A stretch of DNA of 46,649 nt from an uncultured euryarchaeote (lineage in GTDB: Archaea; Thermoplasmatota; Poseidoniia; Poseidoniales; Poseidoniaceae). Location of the stretch: positions 1 through 46,649 of the forward strand of contig CALDPP010000034.1 in assembly GCA_937911345.1 (NCBI GenBank). The letters are read 5' to 3'. Both the position numbers and the translations under genes were made by a program. Of this stretch, positions 45,785-46,649 are shown piece after piece. The notes under the pieces are model-generated. The model made no database searches. It worked only from the letters and a program-made list of their open reading frames with translations, and was not told where the DNA came from. Within the stretch, counting starts at the first letter, position 1, and each line of letters starts with the position of its first letter.

Positions 45785-46649
45785 ATGGAAGAGAAGGGTG
45801 ACTCGGGTAGAATGACCTATGGCAATTATCTTCGTTTAGAAGAAATGCTGAAATTGCAAGAGGGGCCTAATGGTTACTCTCCTGAGCCTTGTAATGATGA
45901 AAAACACTTCATTATCGTTCATCAAGCGTTTGAGTTATGGTTCAAACTTGTGATTTCGGAGTTGAAAGAAGTACACAAATTAATGGATAGCGAAAAAATA
46001 AGTGAGCAATCTATGCCAAAAATAGTTCGTCACCTCAATCGAGTTACAGAGGTGTTTGATTTAATGTCACAACAATGGAAAGTTATGGAAACTTTAAGCC
46101 CGCAGGATTTTTTATCATTTAGAGATAGGCTAGGGACATCTTCTGGCTTTGAATCTTGGCAGTTACGTCAAATTGAGATTATGTTAGGACTTGAAAAGCA
46201 GCAAAGGGATGCTGGAATGGATCCATTAAGTCACATGAAGCGCCTAGAAAGTGAAGGTAAAATATCCTCAAATGTATTGACTGAATTCGAGATTATGATA
46301 GAATCTCCATCACTCAACGACTTGCTGACAAATTGGCTTTCACGGACTCCGATAAATGGCTCACTACCAACAGAATCAAACGATAATGAGGTGGTTTCTA
46401 GTTATATTAACGGGCACTTAGATGCAATGAATGAACATTCAAAGATGGTAATTTCGCATTTCAAGTCGATTGGCCACGGTAATGAATCAACACTCGGAGA
46501 CCGTCTACAGAAGTCAATTCAAGGTGCTAGAGAGTTTCTAATTCCAAATGGTGAAATAAATCGTTCAAGAGCGGGACTATTGTTTATTGAATCCTATCGC
46601 AATCTCCCGTTGTTATCTTGGCCTAGAACACTAATAGATTCATTCGTCA
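45785..46649 (+). CDS. Tryptophan 2,3-dioxygenase, C-terminus truncated by right edge
   Basis: Absent from ORF track (no stop in window). MEEKGDSGRMTYGNYLRLEEMLKLQ...DEKHFIIVHQAFELWFKLVISELKEV...VMETLSPQDFLSFRDRLGTSSGFESWQLRQIEIMLG...SRAGLLFIESYRNLPLLSWPRTLID. In-frame GTG at 45749 is an alternative start. Confidence 0.88.
   Translation, partial: MEEKGDSGRMTYGNYLRLEEMLKLQEGPNGYSPEPCNDEKHFIIVHQAFELWFKLVISELKEVHKLMDSEKISEQSMPKIVRHLNRVTEVFDLMSQQWKVMETLSPQDFLSFRDRLGTSSGFESWQLRQIEIMLGLEKQQRDAGMDPLSHMKRLESEGKISSNVLTEFEIMIESPSLNDLLTNWLSRTPINGSLPTESNDNEVVSSYINGHLDAMNEHSKMVISHFKSIGHGNESTLGDRLQKSIQGAREFLIPNGEINRSRAGLLFIESYRNLPLLSWPRTLIDSFV

Overview
This is a compact, AT-leaning, largely operonic chromosomal window. 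Gene content fits a marine planktonic euryarchaeon (Poseidoniia / Marine Group II-like); that placement is my inference from family mix and was not tested by phylogeny. About 36 protein-coding genes cover most of the sequence. No rRNA, tRNA, CRISPR array, transposase or intact mobile element was recognised. Main blocks, left to right: (i) a truncated PhnD-like substrate-binding lipoprotein on the minus strand with a palindrome cluster around its putative TATA box; (ii) gpsA and an endonuclease IV-like TIM barrel; (iii) a riboflavin cluster (ribB, ribL, bacterial-type ribE, ribH) followed by a GNAT-aminotransferase fusion; (iv) trxB, a MoeB/ThiF-rhodanese protein, a pseudo-receiver protein, a DedA/VTT protein, a fused 2-oxoacid dehydrogenase E1 and an isopropylmalate/isocitrate-type dehydrogenase; (v) aquaporin, a CaCA exchanger and an acyl-CoA dehydrogenase; (vi) MocA-like and XdhC-like maturation genes, oligoribonuclease, a DUF2071-DCC fusion, two tandem subtilases and a Gat/PlsC-like acyltransferase; (vii) a three-subunit molybdenum hydroxylase whose FAD subunit has an HcrB-like Cys-rich insertion; (viii) a surface protein plus a DUF4350-like/MoxR/DUF58/membrane-protein cluster; (ix) the archaeal aspartate-semialdehyde-type shikimate operon ending in aspartate kinase; (x) a coiled-coil protein with two DUF2135/YfaP-like domains, purP, and a tryptophan 2,3-dioxygenase truncated by the right edge. 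The most interesting leads are the Mo hydroxylase, the GNAT-aminotransferase fusion, the G3P-type lipid genes, the MoxR/DUF58 cluster and the edge palindromes. All functions are from reading translated motifs; no database search was run.
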